Origin: Paenibacillaceae bacterium
GTDB taxonomy: Bacteria; Bacillota; Bacilli; Paenibacillales; NBRC-103111
Length of the DNA stretch: 64,000 nt
Reading direction: 5' to 3'
NCBI GenBank assembly: GCA_029256185.1
Contig: JAQSYI010000002.1
Location: 210,900 to 274,899 of the forward strand
How positions within the stretch are numbered: position 1 is the first letter of the stretch; each line of letters opens with the position of its first letter. Of this stretch, positions 1 to 8,573 are shown one piece after another. Under the pieces are notes generated by a model. The model was not told where the DNA came from. It was given only the letters and a program-made list of their open reading frames with translations, and searched no databases. Position numbers and translations under genes: made by a program.

Positions 1-247
1 AATAAGCAGGATCGATGTGGTCTAACTTGTGAAAACTGAACCTCCCTCTGATTTCGTCAAGCGCAAAGTCCGCATACTGCATGATTTGAATATTCATCAA
101 ATCAATGAGATCGTCCCTTGAATACTTGCGGTAACGGTTTTCTCTTCGTGACGGAGATACGATGCCGATCCGGTCATAGTACCGGAGCGTATCCTTGGGT
201 ATCTGAAGCATCCGTGAAACCTCTTGTATCGAATAAAGTTTTTCCAT
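1..247 (-). CDS. MerR family transcriptional regulator (partial, cut by window edge)
   Basis: The start is visible and the 3' end lies outside the window. The first 82 residues form a MerR-type winged helix-turn-helix: it opens MEKLYSIQEVSRMLQIPKDT, followed by LRYYDRIGIVSP and a second wing-like stretch with NRYRKYS. MerR proteins bind as dimers to over-long promoter spacers and twist the DNA on binding a ligand; the ligand-binding part is not in view. It follows the sensor kinase gene on the same strand after 33 bp but has its own 19-bp-spacer promoter, so it is probably autoregulated and separate from the two-component operon. Family call is firm; the inducer is unknown. Confidence 0.88.
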   Translation of the reverse strand, partial: MEKLYSIQEVSRMLQIPKDTLRYYDRIGIVSPSRRENRYRKYSRDDLIDLMNIQIMQYADFALDEIRGRFSFHKLDHIDPAY

Positions 248-253
248 GAAATA

Positions 254-284
254 AGAATAACATTGGAGTAAGCTCCAATGTCAA
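254..284 (-). promoter_or_regulatory. MerR-type promoter with operator dyad
   Basis: Read on the minus strand there is a TTGACA -35 box (284-279), a 19-bp spacer and a TATTCT -10 box (259-254). The spacer holds a perfect 7-bp inverted repeat, ATTGGAG-TAAG-CTCCAAT (262-279). A 19-bp spacer with a centred dyad is the known hallmark of MerR-controlled promoters. It lies just upstream of the partial MerR gene, and its -35 box overlaps the stop codon of the kinase gene. Confidence 0.8.
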
Positions 285-1840
285 GTCATGTTTTTTATAA
301 AAACGGGCAACGAGACTGTAAACACTGCTCCCGCCCCCAGCTCGCTTTGCACCGTGATTTTGCCGCCGTGGGTTTCCACTATCTTCTTGACTATGGCAAG
401 CCCCAACCCGCTTCCTTTTTGCGCCCGCTCCCTTGATTTGTCCGCTTTGTAAAAGCGCTCAAAAATATGCTTCAGCGCGTCCTCGTCAATCCCTATGCCT
501 GTGTCCGATATTTTACATTCCACAGTATTTCCCCGCCGGTGTAAATCCACCTGTATACTGCCGCCCTCCGGCGTGAATTTAATACTGTTATGAATGAGGT
601 TTACCCACACCTGGCTCATCATATCCTCATCCGCCGTGACAGTCACGCTGTCAAGAAAAGCGTCCATCTTAATCTTTTTGTCGCTCCATTGCGGTTCACA
701 GCTTAAGATTAAAGCCCGAAGCTGCTTATCCAGCCGATATGGCTTCTTATCGAATTTTACGCTGTCAGCTTCCAACGCGGCCAGCTTCAGCAAGTTTTCG
801 CTTAGTCTGGATAACCGCACGGTTTCCTTTTCAATAATGCTCAGGAAATGCTTTCGTTCTTCGGGTGTTAATTCATCGTTGTTCAGTACATAGGTAAACC
901 CCTTGATAGAAGCAAGGGGAGACTGAATTTCGTGCGACACGTTAGAGATAAACTCCTGCCGCATATTTTCCGTCTGCTTCAAGTTCAAGGCCATTTCGTT
1001 AACGCTCCTGACTAATCTGGCAAAAGGCTCGTCTTCTTTCAGACCGTGATTCAGCCGAACGCTAAAATCACCCTTCGCTATTCTTTCCAGAGCGTCCATC
1101 ACCTCGGACAGCAAACGGATATTGTTCGTGAAATTGGAGTGCTTGAGATATCTGCGAAGCAAAAGGAAAATTAATACACCGGAGTAATGCCAAAGAAGAT
1201 GAAAAAACGGGGGACCGTCCCCCGGTAGTCTTTGGCCTGTGTAGAGGGTGTGCAGAACAAATGCCATGAAGTAAGCAACGACCATCCCACCCAATATGAC
1301 CGCCGCGATAACGACCGTCAAGGCAAGACCCTGTACGATTTCGCCCCTGCTGATAAAGCGGTTGCCAAAGGGCAGCTTCGCCCACAGGAACTTTTTGACG
1401 AGAAATAAAAGAAGCACCCAAAGAAGGATGTTGAAAATCCAGAAATCCCGCGAGGCTTGGGCCTCCGGCATAAATCCGATAATTCCGTAGCCGATACTGG
1501 TAAGCCCGTGAGCGATGGCAAAACAAGCGAGTAGGACTGCGGTTATCATAAAGATTAAAGCAATCCTTCGGATGTTTATTTTTGGAGGGGCAAGCTCAAT
1601 GCCCAGTAACAATCTGACCCTTTGGCTTTTCTTGGCTGACAAAAAGAGCAGTATCCACCCTGCCAGGGAAGCCGCATAAAAAATGGAAACCACATGATCT
1701 GTCATTTCCAATCTCGAAAAGATGGCGATGAGATAGCCCATCGTTATCACAGCGACAAAAGCGGCGGCAAAGCATATGATTAACGCGGACAGCTCAGAAG
1801 CAGCCCTCTCTGCAAAACGGATGGCCTTGCTTTTTTTCAT
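281..1840 (-). CDS. Membrane sensor histidine kinase
   Basis: Sensor partner of the response regulator encoded just upstream. The 519-residue protein has several hydrophobic segments in its first ~230 residues (about 17-40, 52-70, 92-112, 135-150, 172-200, 220-230), then a HAMP-like linker (about 238-290). The HisKA box contains SHEIQSPLASIKGF with phospho-acceptor His303. The ATPase domain shows N box (VNLIHNSIKFTPEGG), G1 (DTGIGI) and G2 (GSGLGLAIVKKI) motifs. The ATG overlaps the regulator's TGA (ATGA at 1837-1840), so the two are translationally coupled. The multi-pass input domain has no extracytoplasmic sensor loop of note, resembling kinases that sense membrane or envelope stress; that is inference. 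Confidence 0.93.
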   Translation of the reverse strand: MKKSKAIRFAERAASELSALIICFAAAFVAVITMGYLIAIFSRLEMTDHVVSIFYAASLAGWILLFLSAKKSQRVRLLLGIELAPPKINIRRIALIFMITAVLLACFAIAHGLTSIGYGIIGFMPEAQASRDFWIFNILLWVLLLFLVKKFLWAKLPFGNRFISRGEIVQGLALTVVIAAVILGGMVVAYFMAFVLHTLYTGQRLPGDGPPFFHLLWHYSGVLIFLLLRRYLKHSNFTNNIRLLSEVMDALERIAKGDFSVRLNHGLKEDEPFARLVRSVNEMALNLKQTENMRQEFISNVSHEIQSPLASIKGFTYVLNNDELTPEERKHFLSIIEKETVRLSRLSENLLKLAALEADSVKFDKKPYRLDKQLRALILSCEPQWSDKKIKMDAFLDSVTVTADEDMMSQVWVNLIHNSIKFTPEGGSIQVDLHRRGNTVECKISDTGIGIDEDALKHIFERFYKADKSRERAQKGSGLGLAIVKKIVETHGGKITVQSELGAGAVFTVSLPVFIKNMT

Positions 1841-2511
1841 GAATCTACCTCCAAACGATAGCCCAGACCCCGGATGGTTGAAATTCTAAAAGCATATTTC
1901 TCCTCCGGAAAACGCTGGCGCAAACGGTTGACATGCACATCCAGCGTCCGTTCGTTGCCCTCAAAATCATAGCCCCATATATCTTCGATCAACGCATCAC
2001 GCGAGAATGTCCGTCCGGGCTGCCCGGCCAATTTGAACAGAAGCTCGAATTCTTTGAGCGGAAGTGTGATTTTCTCATCGCCTGCGGTTACTTCATAATT
2101 TTTTTGGTTCATCACCACTTTTCCGATTTGAACATTCTGAGAAGCGATGATATGATAGCGTTTTAACAAGGCTTTTACCCGCGCCACCAACTCCATCGGC
2201 TCGAAGGGCTTCACCAAATAATCATCCGTTCCTAACTGAAAGCCTTTTACCTTTTGCGAGGTTTCGCCCTTTGCCGTTAGCATGAGCAAGGGAATATCGG
2301 AACATTCCCGAAGCTCCCGGCACAGCTCGAAGCCGTCCATGTTCGGCATCATCACGTCAAGGATAGCCAAATCGGCTTTTACGGTTGCCAATTTTGAGAG
2401 CGCGTCCAGACCGTCGATAGCTTCATGCACGGCAAAACCCTCTTTTTGCAAAACAACCTTAACCAATTCGCGAAAATGCGGATCATCGTCAACAACTAAA
2501 ATTTTATTCAT
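1837..2511 (-). CDS. OmpR-family response regulator
   Basis: DNA-binding response regulator of a two-component system. The receiver domain (about 1-120) starts MNKILVVDDDPHFRELV, with acidic pocket D8-D9-D10, phospho-acceptor D52 in LDVMMPNMDG, and a conserved Lys in DYLVKPFEP. The winged-helix output domain (about 130-224) shows LPLKEFELLF and the recognition region RTLDVHVNRLRQRF. The start at 2511 is chosen because AAGGGAG lies 7 nt upstream; an in-frame start 8 codons earlier lacks this. A TATAAT box on the minus strand at 2545-2540 is a candidate promoter. Targets are unknown; the neighbouring glycolipid genes are possible. Confidence 0.93.
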   Translation of the reverse strand: MNKILVVDDDPHFRELVKVVLQKEGFAVHEAIDGLDALSKLATVKADLAILDVMMPNMDGFELCRELRECSDIPLLMLTAKGETSQKVKGFQLGTDDYLVKPFEPMELVARVKALLKRYHIIASQNVQIGKVVMNQKNYEVTAGDEKITLPLKEFELLFKLAGQPGRTFSRDALIEDIWGYDFEGNERTLDVHVNRLRQRFPEEKYAFRISTIRGLGYRLEVDS

Positions 2512-2654
2512 GACGAAGCTCCCTTCTGTGGTCAATCTGATTATAACACAACATTAGAACGCCAAGATAACTCTTATTGCGTCAGCAAGCCTTGCGCAAG
2601 GGTGGGATTGTTGCAATGAGAAATGATATTGTTTCCCATCTGATTTCACCTCTT

Positions 2655-3251
2655 TTATCTGCTGCCAACCCATATTGTTAAGGTGGAAAGTCCGAAGCTG
2701 TATGCAGCAATAGAAAACGGTTTACACAGCAGGATTATCGTTATAAATTTTTGTAATTTCATTTTTGTAAGTCCGGCCAGCATACACAGAAAATCATCGG
2801 GAGCTACCGGCAGAAAAATGGCAATGGCAAAAAAAGATTCAAAGCGGTTCCTCTTGTCCAACCAGCCGATGTATTTATCATAAAGTTTTCTTGAGGAAAT
2901 GCCTTGCAAAAAAGCTCCGCCCAATCTGCGCGCCAATAGAAAGGCGCTGACCGATCCAACAGCAATCCCGATGTAATTGTACAAAAATCCCTCCACGGGG
3001 CCGAATATAATAACGCCCGCCAATAAGCTAATGCCGCCCGGAAAAACAGGTATAACCACTTGTACGATTTGCAGGATAACAAACGCCACAGGCCCCCAAA
3101 CTCCAATTTTTTGGACAAAGCTCTTCAGCAACTCCAAGGAAGTAAAATATCCGGCATTCCATCCGTAAACAGTCAAAATAACGGTCAGAAGCAGTCCCGC
3201 TATAGATGTTATCTGAAACACAGTTTTAAGTGTGATACTCTTTTCAGTCAT
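2655..3251 (-). CDS. VTT-domain (TVP38/TMEM64, DedA-like) membrane protein
   Basis: Integral membrane protein of about 198 residues with five or six hydrophobic segments. The family signature is seen as VVIPVFPGGISLLAGVIIFG followed by YNYIGIAVGSVSAFLLARRLGG, and a later FLPVAPDDFLCMLAGLTKM. VTT/DedA proteins are scramblases or lipid-carrier transporters in known cases. The start at 3251 has AAAGGAG upstream; the longer reading frame would overlap the preceding gene. It begins 4 bp after the LafB-like glycosyltransferase stop, so it belongs to the same transcript and may move a glycolipid or lipid carrier across the membrane (inference). Confidence 0.85.
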   Translation of the reverse strand: MTEKSITLKTVFQITSIAGLLLTVILTVYGWNAGYFTSLELLKSFVQKIGVWGPVAFVILQIVQVVIPVFPGGISLLAGVIIFGPVEGFLYNYIGIAVGSVSAFLLARRLGGAFLQGISSRKLYDKYIGWLDKRNRFESFFAIAIFLPVAPDDFLCMLAGLTKMKLQKFITIILLCKPFSIAAYSFGLSTLTIWVGSR

Positions 3252-3255
3252 ACTT

Positions 3256-4314
3256 TCAACCGCTCCTTTTCTTGCCGTTTTCTTGTTTCTCTTTTGAGAG
3301 AATGCAAGCATTTTGATAAAAACTCGTCCATTGCCGCAATATATTTTCTTCGGAATAAAGCTGGTGACACTCCCATGATTTTTCACACCATTGGTTGTAG
3401 GCGGCGGTATCCACTGCAATATTGTTAATCTGAACAGCAAATTCGTCTGTGCTTCGCCCTTTCATGCAGTAATCAAACAATATGTCGCTATAGAGCGGAA
3501 TGTCTCTTACCAATACAGGTTTTCTGCAGCAGAGAGCCTCCAGGATCGACATGGGGAACAGCTCATCGTAGGACGGGAGAAACATCATATCCGCCATATT
3601 ATAGACGTCAGGCATCTGCTCCCGTTCCAAAATCCCGAGGAAGGTCACGTTTTCCGGTGGCTTGATAAGGAGCCTTTTGATTTCCTCATACCCGTCGCTG
3701 ATCCGGCCAAAAGAGAAACCGCCTGCCCAAACAAAGTGAACCTCAGGCATTTTTTCAGCTGTTTCCACAAAGTCAAATACCCCTTTGCGTGTTTGAAGCT
3801 GGCCGACGCCCAATACAACGAACTTGTTTATGGGGATGCCGTACTGGAGCCGTGAAGCCCGGATCCGTTCATCGCTCATTGGATAGAAGCTCTTGGAGGA
3901 AACAAAGTTAGGAATGCAAAGCACCTTGGGGCGGGCAATGCCGTACGAACGGATCCGCTCCACAAAATACGGATTCACCGTAACAAGATAGTCCATGCTA
4001 TTGTAGAAGGCCAGCAGATATCTGTAAAAGGCTTTCCTTGCGAATCCGGGCAGCCTCAGGCTTTCATCAAGCGTTTCCGGTAAAAAATGCACATAGCCGA
4101 TACCCACAGTTGAATGACGGTTCAGTAAGCGTTCGAAATAATACTGGAGGTTTACAGTGTGATAATGCACCAGGTCAAAACGCCCTCTTTTGTTCTCAGA
4201 TACGATGAAGCCGGTCAAACCTTCCTGCACCAACCCCACCTGCTCATCGTAGCAGGAACCCACGCCCTGACTTTTCACACAGTTCGCTGATGATCGCATA
4301 TTGATTGTAAGCAA
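3256..4314 (-). CDS. GT4-type glycosyltransferase, LafB-like glycolipid synthase
   Basis: Probably adds the second sugar to a monoglycosyl-diacylglycerol, making a glycolipid anchor or membrane glycolipid. The N-terminus reads SSANCVKSQGVGSCYDEQV, resembling the VKGQGVGSAYxEQ start of LafB/DgcA-type enzymes as I remember them. The GT-B C-terminal half holds GVGQLQTRKGVFDFVE, a nucleotide-sugar site region, and the E-x7-E type motif in SYDELFPMSILEALCCRKPV. It starts at a TTG with AAGGAGG 7 nt upstream, inside the 3' end of the preceding gene (40-bp overlap). The specific sugar cannot be told from sequence alone. Confidence 0.82.
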   Translation of the reverse strand: MLTINMRSSANCVKSQGVGSCYDEQVGLVQEGLTGFIVSENKRGRFDLVHYHTVNLQYYFERLLNRHSTVGIGYVHFLPETLDESLRLPGFARKAFYRYLLAFYNSMDYLVTVNPYFVERIRSYGIARPKVLCIPNFVSSKSFYPMSDERIRASRLQYGIPINKFVVLGVGQLQTRKGVFDFVETAEKMPEVHFVWAGGFSFGRISDGYEEIKRLLIKPPENVTFLGILEREQMPDVYNMADMMFLPSYDELFPMSILEALCCRKPVLVRDIPLYSDILFDYCMKGRSTDEFAVQINNIAVDTAAYNQWCEKSWECHQLYSEENILRQWTSFYQNACILSKEKQENGKKRSG

Positions 4315-5507
4315 TGAGCTTCCTCCTTATATAAGGCAAACGCATAACCGTTTTTTTGCAGCAACGTTTCTTCATAAAGCGCCGCTGCCGTTTGCCCAAA
4401 GGTCTTGGCGGAAAAAGGCACTGCGGAACGCACGGCCGCCATCGACATGCCCTGTAAGATGGTGTCGCTGGACAGGGCCGCCTCCAAGGCGCTGAGGAAC
4501 CCGGCCTTATCGGCAAATGCAAAACCGTTCACGCCCTCAAACAGTACATGATCCAGGCAGGGATCTGTTTTCGCGATCAGGGGCAGCCCGGCGGCCAGGG
4601 CTTCAATGAAGGTTAGCCCCTGCGTTTCGCTCTGCGAGGCGCTGACAAACACATCCCCCAGCTGGTAATAGAGGCCAATCTGATCCCACGGCTTCTCTCC
4701 CGCGAAAATGACCTGGCTTTCAATCCCAAGGGATTGGGCTAGCGATTGCAGATTATTCCTGTCCGGGCCGTCTCCGACCAGAAGGAATCTGGTATTGGGA
4801 TGCTGGGGCAAATACTCCTTAAGGCCATGAAGAACTTCCGCGATGTTCTTTTCCTTGGAGATTCTCCCGATATAGATAAGAACCTTATCCCAATCCGCAA
4901 GCCCATATTCCGCTCTTAATGTCCTTACTTCATCGGTACCGTACCTGGCAGGGGCGAATTTGCCCAGCTCGATGCCGGTGGGAATCACCGCAATCTTGTT
5001 CCTCACGCCGTATACCCGAAGCATTTCTTCCACCTTTTCTGTAGGAGCGATCACCGCGCCCGCCGTATTGCAAAAGTAACGGCTCATTTTCCGGGCAAGC
5101 GTTTTGGCGGCGGAATCGAGAGTACCTGTCTTTGCGATGTAGTGGGTGAAGTGCTCATAAATGGTATGCATGGTGTGGACGGTTGGGATACCCAGTTCAT
5201 TGGCTATCATCCTCCCAAAAATCCCAAGGGAAAATTCCGTGTGGGTGTGAATCAAATCGAGCCGCAACGTTCTGATTTCCCTGGCGATTCCCGGATGATA
5301 GAACATTCCAATCCGTCTTGCGCTGGCAAAGGGGATGCTGGGCAGCCGGTATACATTACGTTCATCTGCCGGTGCTTCCGGATCGGTGGTGGTAAATATA
5401 TAGGCAGTATGCCCCAGCTTCTCCAGATTTTCTTTGAGCATCAAAACAGAGGTTGCCACTCCATTGATCTGCGGATAGTAGGTGTCGGTAAATAGCCCAA
5501 TGTTCAT
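4275..5507 (-). CDS. GT4-type 1,2-diacylglycerol glucosyltransferase, LafA-like
   Basis: Likely transfers glucose from UDP-glucose to diacylglycerol at the membrane face, the first step of diglycosyl-lipid synthesis. The N-terminus MNIGLFTDTYYPQINGVATS followed by EKLGHTAYIFTTTDP is characteristic of LafA-type enzymes. The acceptor half also shows DLIHTHTEFSLGIFGR. The donor half shows VLIYIGRISKEKN, LLVGDGPDR and the EX7E motif around SETQGLTFIEALAAGLPLI. AGGGAGG lies 8 nt before the ATG. It heads a three-gene run (LafA-like, LafB-like, VTT protein). The last ~20 residues overlap the next gene. Confidence 0.87.
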   Translation of the reverse strand: MNIGLFTDTYYPQINGVATSVLMLKENLEKLGHTAYIFTTTDPEAPADERNVYRLPSIPFASARRIGMFYHPGIAREIRTLRLDLIHTHTEFSLGIFGRMIANELGIPTVHTMHTIYEHFTHYIAKTGTLDSAAKTLARKMSRYFCNTAGAVIAPTEKVEEMLRVYGVRNKIAVIPTGIELGKFAPARYGTDEVRTLRAEYGLADWDKVLIYIGRISKEKNIAEVLHGLKEYLPQHPNTRFLLVGDGPDRNNLQSLAQSLGIESQVIFAGEKPWDQIGLYYQLGDVFVSASQSETQGLTFIEALAAGLPLIAKTDPCLDHVLFEGVNGFAFADKAGFLSALEAALSSDTILQGMSMAAVRSAVPFSAKTFGQTAAALYEETLLQKNGYAFALYKEEAHCLQSICDHQRTV

Positions 5508-5588
5508 CGCTTGTTCCTCCCTTTTAATTAAGGCTCTCCATTACGGAACAATCATACTAACGCCGTATAAACTGAATTTAAACCGAAA

Positions 5589-5628
5589 AAAAGAGCAATT
5601 TTACCTGTCCAGGTAAAATTGCTCTTTT
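5589..5628 (-). terminator. Strong rho-independent terminator (bidirectional hairpin)
   Basis: A near-perfect inverted repeat: AAAAGAGCAATTTTACCTG pairs with CAGGTAAAATTGCTCTTTT around a 2-nt centre. On the minus strand it is followed by a T run. It sits 64 bp after the stop of the 897-residue gene and should end its transcript, isolating it from the LafA-like operon. Confidence 0.85.
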
Positions 5629-5691
5629 GGCGGCGCGCCATGCATGGGTAAAACCCAGATTCTGCCGCGGCAGTGATTCCGTTAACTGCTA

Positions 5692-8385
5692 TTACCCATA
5701 CTTTACCAATGCTTCCGCCATATCATTTTGCAGCGTTTCAATTTTTAATTGAAGATTAATTACACTCATCACGGCCGCATTAATGTAATAGATCAGATCA
5801 CTCAGCTCACTCCTTATGTTAATACCGCTTATGACCTCCATTACTATTTTTGCAATTTGCGTGCCGGGCTGGCTCAGAAGTCCCAGAGAGACATCCTGTT
5901 TGTGCTCGATAGGCGGAAAAGGAGAAAGATCTATTTTAAAACTGATGGGTACTGTGAGCTTGAAGCTGAAATTTTTTAATCCGATCTTTTTATCCAGCTG
6001 CTCCTGTATTTCATTAATGATATAATTTTGCAGAAAATCTACAGTAAGTGCATTGCCCTCTCTTACCAGCTTGATTAACTTCGACTCATCGATTTGAACA
6101 CTCATTAGTGAATCGAGAACCTGACCTAAAATTAACTCCTTCACAACTTTATTAACCGCGGATTCCAAAGCATCATTTACCTTATCCCGAATCTGCTTGG
6201 ATGGGATGAAGCTCAACAATAATCTGGCTTCCTCCAAGTAAAGTCTGGTTAACCGTTCGATCAGTTCATCTTTTATCCGATCAACTATTAATTGAACAAG
6301 CCTGTTAAATGTCTCTTGTAAATAAGCGATAAATTTCTCGATTTGCCGGAGTAAATCATCTATTAGAGCTTGAAACAGGGAAGGGATGATTTTTACAGCG
6401 AACGTTGTTGCCTTGGTTGCCAGATGATTCGACAGCTCTGTACTCATGGATTCAATCTCATTGATCCTGGGGATCCAGTTAGGGCGGTTCAAATGTTCAG
6501 AGAATGCTATGACATCGTTGTTGCCAATTGGCGTCAGCACATCCAGTATGGAATAAAAAAGATCCTCAAACAGATCTGGTGGCAAGGGGGCGATCAAGTC
6601 TGCCGAAAGCTTCACTCCTTCTTGCAGGGGTTTCTCCAATACCTCGGCAATTTCATTTAACCCCTTCAATTTACTGATTACACCCAATTCCTTGATCTTG
6701 CTTGCGGTGTTTGACAGCAATCCTTGCACATTTTTATTCACTTCCCGCATAATTTCTTGAACAAGGGGTATAAGGCTTCTTCCAATCAGGGTAATTAAGG
6801 AAGCGGATAAGGCTTCCTTTACTTCTTTTTTCCCCATCCCGGCGGTTAACCCGCTCTCTATTTCTGGCAAAAGAACCCCCGTCGAGATCTCCAATGCAGG
6901 AATCAGCACCTGCTTGAACATATTTCTCCCTGTACCTGCAGGAAGCTTCGCCTCCATAGCCTGAATATTGGAAGCGCTCAGTTTCCGGTCCATATAGGAT
7001 TGCAAAGGAATGGATACCGTATTTAATAGTTGTTGATAACCTGAAGCAGGGGAGATGTTTAATAACCATTTTACGGTTTCCTGAGGACTGGCGCCGAATT
7101 GGGGACTAAGCAGATCCATAAACGGTTCAAGCTTCTCGCTTCTTATAGAAGGCACTGCCGAACTTATGATAAATTTTACAACATCCTCCTGGTTCAAGGT
7201 TATATCTGGCTCCCGTCCCAGCGTTTGATTGATCCATGCTTTCACAGAAGGCAGTGGAGAGGCGGAAATAGCGCCATTATATAGCGGCAATTCAGGAGAA
7301 CCCTCAAGCAAACCAAATAATTGTGAGGTTGCCCAATAAGAGGAGAGGGCTTTTTTATAAGAGTCCTGTTGTACGCCCTCTGGAATCTTACTGCTGATCT
7401 CGTCTGCCAGTTGAAAAAAAGTGGAGCTGTTTGACGGTACTGTCCATGCATCCTCTTGATTAAGCTGCTTCAGAAGAACCGGGGCCTGGCTTTCCGGCAA
7501 TGGGCTGTTGGTTATAATTGCAATCAATTCAGTTCTGGCATAGGCACCGATTAACATGAACAGGTAATATTGGAGTTCCTGAACCAATACCTGTATATAA
7601 ACTTTGGATACTTCGTCAACACTTACCGTGTTATTTTGCGTCAAATATTCTCCAATTTCATAAGAAACCCGAATTCCCATTCTTAAGAAGGGCAATAACC
7701 CGGTTATGTTGGAATCAAACCCGGAGCCTCTTCCTATTTCATAAGCAAGCATCCCGCTTGCTCTTCCGACAAGCCTGCGGGGATCTTGAATTCCTGCATG
7801 GAGAAAAAAGCGGTATCCGCCCCCGGCTATAAACCCCATCCCCGCATCAAAAATAAATTGAAATCCGACCTGGGGTTGTTCCGCTGTCGGGTGCAAAGTG
7901 CCGGTCAGAACCAGATTGGCATAAGCCATTACAGCAATAGCGAATTGACCGTATAAAACCGCTTCTAGCGAAATCTCCTCCAGCATCAAACTTTGCAAAA
8001 GTTTGTCGATATCCTGGCTGCCCGTATTCAGGCCAAGGTTCTTAACCAAATCGCCGACTGTCATTCCGAAACTTATGCCTACTCCAACAGCTAGCTCAGC
8101 AATGGCTTGCAACCTGACAGCCAAACCTGCTTCCTCGAATAAATCAAGCGGGGTTTGCAATTGCCCTTGTATTTGCAGTCTGGCTTTGACCTCTGCAAAA
8201 ATCGACAGCTCCGCCCATTTTTTAAGTATAACGTTAATTTGAGCGACTGCCTCAGCATTTAATTCAAGATTAAAGCCCCGACGCAATTCCGTTCGCAAAA
8301 GAACCTTGGCATTTCCCTTCGCATTGAACCAAGAATCCGCACCGCTTGAAGAAGCAAATATTTGATGATTCAAATCAATTGCCAA
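5692..8385 (-). CDS. Large protein of no recognised family (897 residues)
   Basis: I do not recognise this protein. It starts at TTG with GGAGG 7 nt upstream and is monocistronic, with a strong terminator behind it. There is no signal peptide, lipobox or classical transmembrane pattern. The first ~280 residues are rich in Ala, Leu and Val, with gly-rich stretches such as AELAVGVGISFGM and FIFDAGMGFIAGGGYRFF. The middle (about 330-640) is helical with several Pro-Leu-Leu segments. The last ~250 residues are long charged amphipathic helices (RQIEKFIAYLQETFNRLV, ERLTRLYLEEARLLLSFIP) that could form coiled coils. Base composition resembles neighbouring genes. A membrane-surface or self-assembling role is a guess. 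Confidence 0.75.
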   Translation of the reverse strand: MAIDLNHQIFASSSGADSWFNAKGNAKVLLRTELRRGFNLELNAEAVAQINVILKKWAELSIFAEVKARLQIQGQLQTPLDLFEEAGLAVRLQAIAELAVGVGISFGMTVGDLVKNLGLNTGSQDIDKLLQSLMLEEISLEAVLYGQFAIAVMAYANLVLTGTLHPTAEQPQVGFQFIFDAGMGFIAGGGYRFFLHAGIQDPRRLVGRASGMLAYEIGRGSGFDSNITGLLPFLRMGIRVSYEIGEYLTQNNTVSVDEVSKVYIQVLVQELQYYLFMLIGAYARTELIAIITNSPLPESQAPVLLKQLNQEDAWTVPSNSSTFFQLADEISSKIPEGVQQDSYKKALSSYWATSQLFGLLEGSPELPLYNGAISASPLPSVKAWINQTLGREPDITLNQEDVVKFIISSAVPSIRSEKLEPFMDLLSPQFGASPQETVKWLLNISPASGYQQLLNTVSIPLQSYMDRKLSASNIQAMEAKLPAGTGRNMFKQVLIPALEISTGVLLPEIESGLTAGMGKKEVKEALSASLITLIGRSLIPLVQEIMREVNKNVQGLLSNTASKIKELGVISKLKGLNEIAEVLEKPLQEGVKLSADLIAPLPPDLFEDLFYSILDVLTPIGNNDVIAFSEHLNRPNWIPRINEIESMSTELSNHLATKATTFAVKIIPSLFQALIDDLLRQIEKFIAYLQETFNRLVQLIVDRIKDELIERLTRLYLEEARLLLSFIPSKQIRDKVNDALESAVNKVVKELILGQVLDSLMSVQIDESKLIKLVREGNALTVDFLQNYIINEIQEQLDKKIGLKNFSFKLTVPISFKIDLSPFPPIEHKQDVSLGLLSQPGTQIAKIVMEVISGINIRSELSDLIYYINAAVMSVINLQLKIETLQNDMAEALVKYG

Positions 8386-8475
8386 GCAATTCCCTCCTTC
8401 AAAAAAACATTAATGTATTTATATTCCATACTTCAAAAATTTAGTATCCCTTTGAGAAAAGTCATCTGACGAATA

Positions 8476-8512
8476 AAAACCTGCCGCTGGACATTGTGCA
8501 GCGGCAGGTTTT
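8476..8512 (-). terminator. Rho-independent terminator
   Basis: Inverted repeat AAAACCTGCCGCTG / CAGCGGCAGGTTTT with a 9-nt loop, followed on the minus strand by T-rich sequence. It lies about 60 bp beyond the acyltransferase stop and ends that transcript. The rest of 8386-8573 holds only the upstream region of the 897-residue gene. Confidence 0.8.
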
Positions 8513-8573
8513 ATAGTTTATGAGGCCTGACTAAGGTGGACCAAGAGGCTTCAACCAATTAATTCCATTCCCC

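Noticed and set aside
281..2511. VanS/VanR-type vancomycin resistance assignment for the two-component system
   Set aside because: Generic OmpR-type regulator and multi-pass kinase; no van ligase, dipeptidase or dehydrogenase genes are near.
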